This document shows, piece by piece, positions 42,601-45,600 of a stretch of 64,000 bases of DNA (position 1 is the stretch's first letter; every line of letters starts with the position of its first letter). Below the pieces are notes generated by a model. That model searched no databases and was not told the DNA's origin. It saw only the letters and a list, made by a program, of their open reading frames with translations. The position numbers and the translations under genes are program-made. The stretch covers positions 42,208,840-42,272,839 of the forward strand of contig JASEVX010000007.1 of assembly GCA_031761405.1 (NCBI GenBank), written 5' to 3'. Origin of the DNA: Serripes groenlandicus. Its lineage: Eukaryota > Mollusca > Bivalvia > Cardiida > Cardiidae.

Positions 42601-45600
42601 AAAAAAATACAATATTAACCCTTTCCCTCATATAGACGCTTTCCGACGCCTCTACAGCAGACAGCTTTTTGAAAACATAGTGACAAAAGAAGAAATTGCA
42701 CAAAAACTTTTTGTCATATGTTATCCATTCAATTATGGAGATTTTCTATGTTTTGATAAAATAAGTTCAAAGTTGTCTGCTGCAGAATTGTTGTATGAGG
42801 GAAAGGGTTTACTCTTTTCCACATACAAAAAAATCAGCAGCTGACTACTTTGAAAAAATAGTATGGAATTAAAACCTTTATAGTATAATTCTTAACCCTT
42901 TCCCTCATACGACAATTCTGCAGCAGACGACTTTTAACGTATTTTGTCAAAACATAGAAAATCTCCATAATTGAATGGATAACCTATGACAAAAATAGGA
43001 AAACATTGTGGCAAAAGGAGAAATTGCACGTTTTGTGCAATTTCTTCTTTTGTTACTATGTTTTCATAAAGCCGTCTGCTGCAGAGGCGTCAGAAAGCGT
43101 CTATATGAGGGAAAGGGTTAAACAGAGACTAAAGTAGAAATTCTTTTTCATAAGTTTTCAAAATTATCGGCTAAAAGTAAAACAGTTTACTATATATACT
43201 ATATTCAAAATATAGTACAAAATACCTCGACTGTTATAGTTCGATGACATTTTCTAAAAAAATAATAAAATAACACCACATTTTGACAATGAATATATTG
43301 TTTTGCGTGGCAGGTCAAAAATAAAAATGTTTATTGAATATTGGCAATTGCATGTTTATGGCGCAAAAACATTACATTTTGGTGGTTAGCACTGACGTTA
43401 TTTCAATGTCATTTCCTGCAAATTTCAAAGTTGTCATGTACCTAATCAATGGCGAATCAGTCATCTGCCTCATCTGAAAATTTGTAAGGCAAAATGTGCT
43501 CATTTGATGCAGAAGAACAGCGCAGTGATAAAGACTCAGGGCCTTTTTTCCAGAAATTGGGAAGAGGCCTTAGCCTTTCATTTTGGGAAACTTAAGCGCG
43601 ATTTTTTGCCAAATTGGGAAAAATTAGACATATAACATGTGGCTTAATATAAATAGTCCTTTTTACAATAACTTAAGACTTTTGGTTTATATAATGCAAT
43701 TAAATAATCATATTACCTTAAACAAGACAAATATATCTGTTAATAGTGTATTCCACTTCACTTCACTTAAAAAAATATTTTTTTTTTTTTTTTTAGATTT
43801 TGGGAATTTTATTTTTCCAATTGGGAAAAAAACAACGTTTTTCCAATTGGGAAGACACCGTTTAACGGCGTCACTTATATAAGGTAAAAAGGCCTTGAAA
43901 GTTGTGTGTCTCTTTGAACAAAACACCAACTCAGACTAAAGAAATGCTCCAGTCAGCCACAACAAAAGCGTCAGTGTGTATATTACTTGTGTATAAGTGG
44001 CATAAGCGGTTCTCTGATGGAAGTATTAACAAGCAAATTCATGAAATTTCTATCCCCCGCTTGGAGGAAATATTGTAGGAAAATGTTGAGGTTAGGTTTA
44101 AACATGTCAGTAGACTTTTTATTGAACATGTATTACAGGGTAAATTAAACTGATTGAAGAAAGCATAGTATAAATATTGCATACATGCAGGGCCTTTTTT
44201 CCAGAAATTGGGAAGAGGCCTTAGCCTTTCATTTTGGGAAATTTTAGCGCGATTTTTTGCCAAATTGGGAAAAATTAGACATATAACATGTGGCTATATA
44301 AATAGTCCTTTTTACAATAACTTAAGACTTTTGGTTTATATAATGCAATTAAACAATCATATTACCTTAAACAAGACAAATATATCTGTTAATAGTGTAT
44401 TCCACTTCACTTCACTTAAAAAAAAAAAAAAAAAATTTTTTTTTTTTTTAGATTTTGGGAAATATTTTTTTCCAATTGGGAAAAAAAGATACTTTTTGCA
44501 ATTGGGAAGCCACCGAAGATCGGCCTCTATTATAGAAGGAAATAAGGCCCTGACATGTAATGATGTTAAGCAGATCGTTGGTAATCTGTAGGGATTGTAG
44601 TCCACACAATATGGTGATCAGTATATGGAACTGGAAATGAATGTCCTTGAATGGCTGAATTTGATGTGAGGATGAAATCAAGTGTCCTTCCATGAAAATG
44701 TGTTGGTTGGTTGACAATGTTTTGAAGGCTATGCTGCTGAAGAATATCGTGGAAAGCTGGTGAATGTTGATCAATGTTGAAGTCACCAAGGACAAGGAGA
44801 TTTGAAGTATGTGGCTCGAGGAACCGAATAGTCCTATCAAGGTGGTTCACAAATAAGGGGCCATAACTCCACCAAATAAAGTCTGCCGAAAGTGACGATC
44901 GAAGTTGGCCTAGCCCTTAAGGCATTTAACCTTGTTACCAAGTTTGAAAAAAAAAGGTTCACATTTGTGGCAGTTATTGCACGGAAACAGCAAGAAACGA
45001 CATTTTTTGTTAAATAAGGGGCCATAACTCCACCGAATAAAGTCCGCCGAAAGTGATATTCGAACTTGGCCTAGCCCTTAAGGCATTTAACGTTGTTACC
45101 AAGTTTGAAAAAAAAAGGTTCACATTTGTGGCAGTTATTGCACGGAAACAGCAAGAAACGACATTTTTTGTTAAATAAGGGGCCATAACTCCACCAAATA
45201 AAGTCCGCCGAAAGTGACGATCGAACTTGGCCTAGCCCTTAAGGCATTTAACGTTGTTACCAAGTTTGAAAAAAAAAGGTTCACATTTGTGGCAGTTATT
45301 GCACGGAAACGGCAAGAAACAACATATTTTGTTAAATAAGGGGCCATAACTCCACCAAATAAAGTCCGCCGAAAGTGATATTCGAACTTGGCCTAGCCCT
45401 TAAGGCATTTAACGTTGTTACCAAGTTTGAAAAAAAAAGGTTCACATTTGTGGCAGTTATTGCACGGAAACGGCAAGAAACAACATATTTTGTTAAATAA
45501 GGGGCCATAACTCCACCAAATAAAGTCCGCCGAAAGTGATATTCGAACTTGGCCTAGCCGTTAAGGCATTTAACTTTGTTACCAAGTTTGAAAAGAAACG

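Noticed and set aside
42419..42844. 141-codon plus-strand ORF
   Set aside because: The C-terminal two-thirds translate a TTAA MITE (42615-42811); similar NPFPHIDAF peptides recur wherever the MITE occurs.
44208..44840. Several 70-130 codon ORFs on both strands
   Set aside because: They read through the CAGGGCC element and the LINE fragment. Only the GDFN-containing frame (44566-44850) has a recognisable domain.
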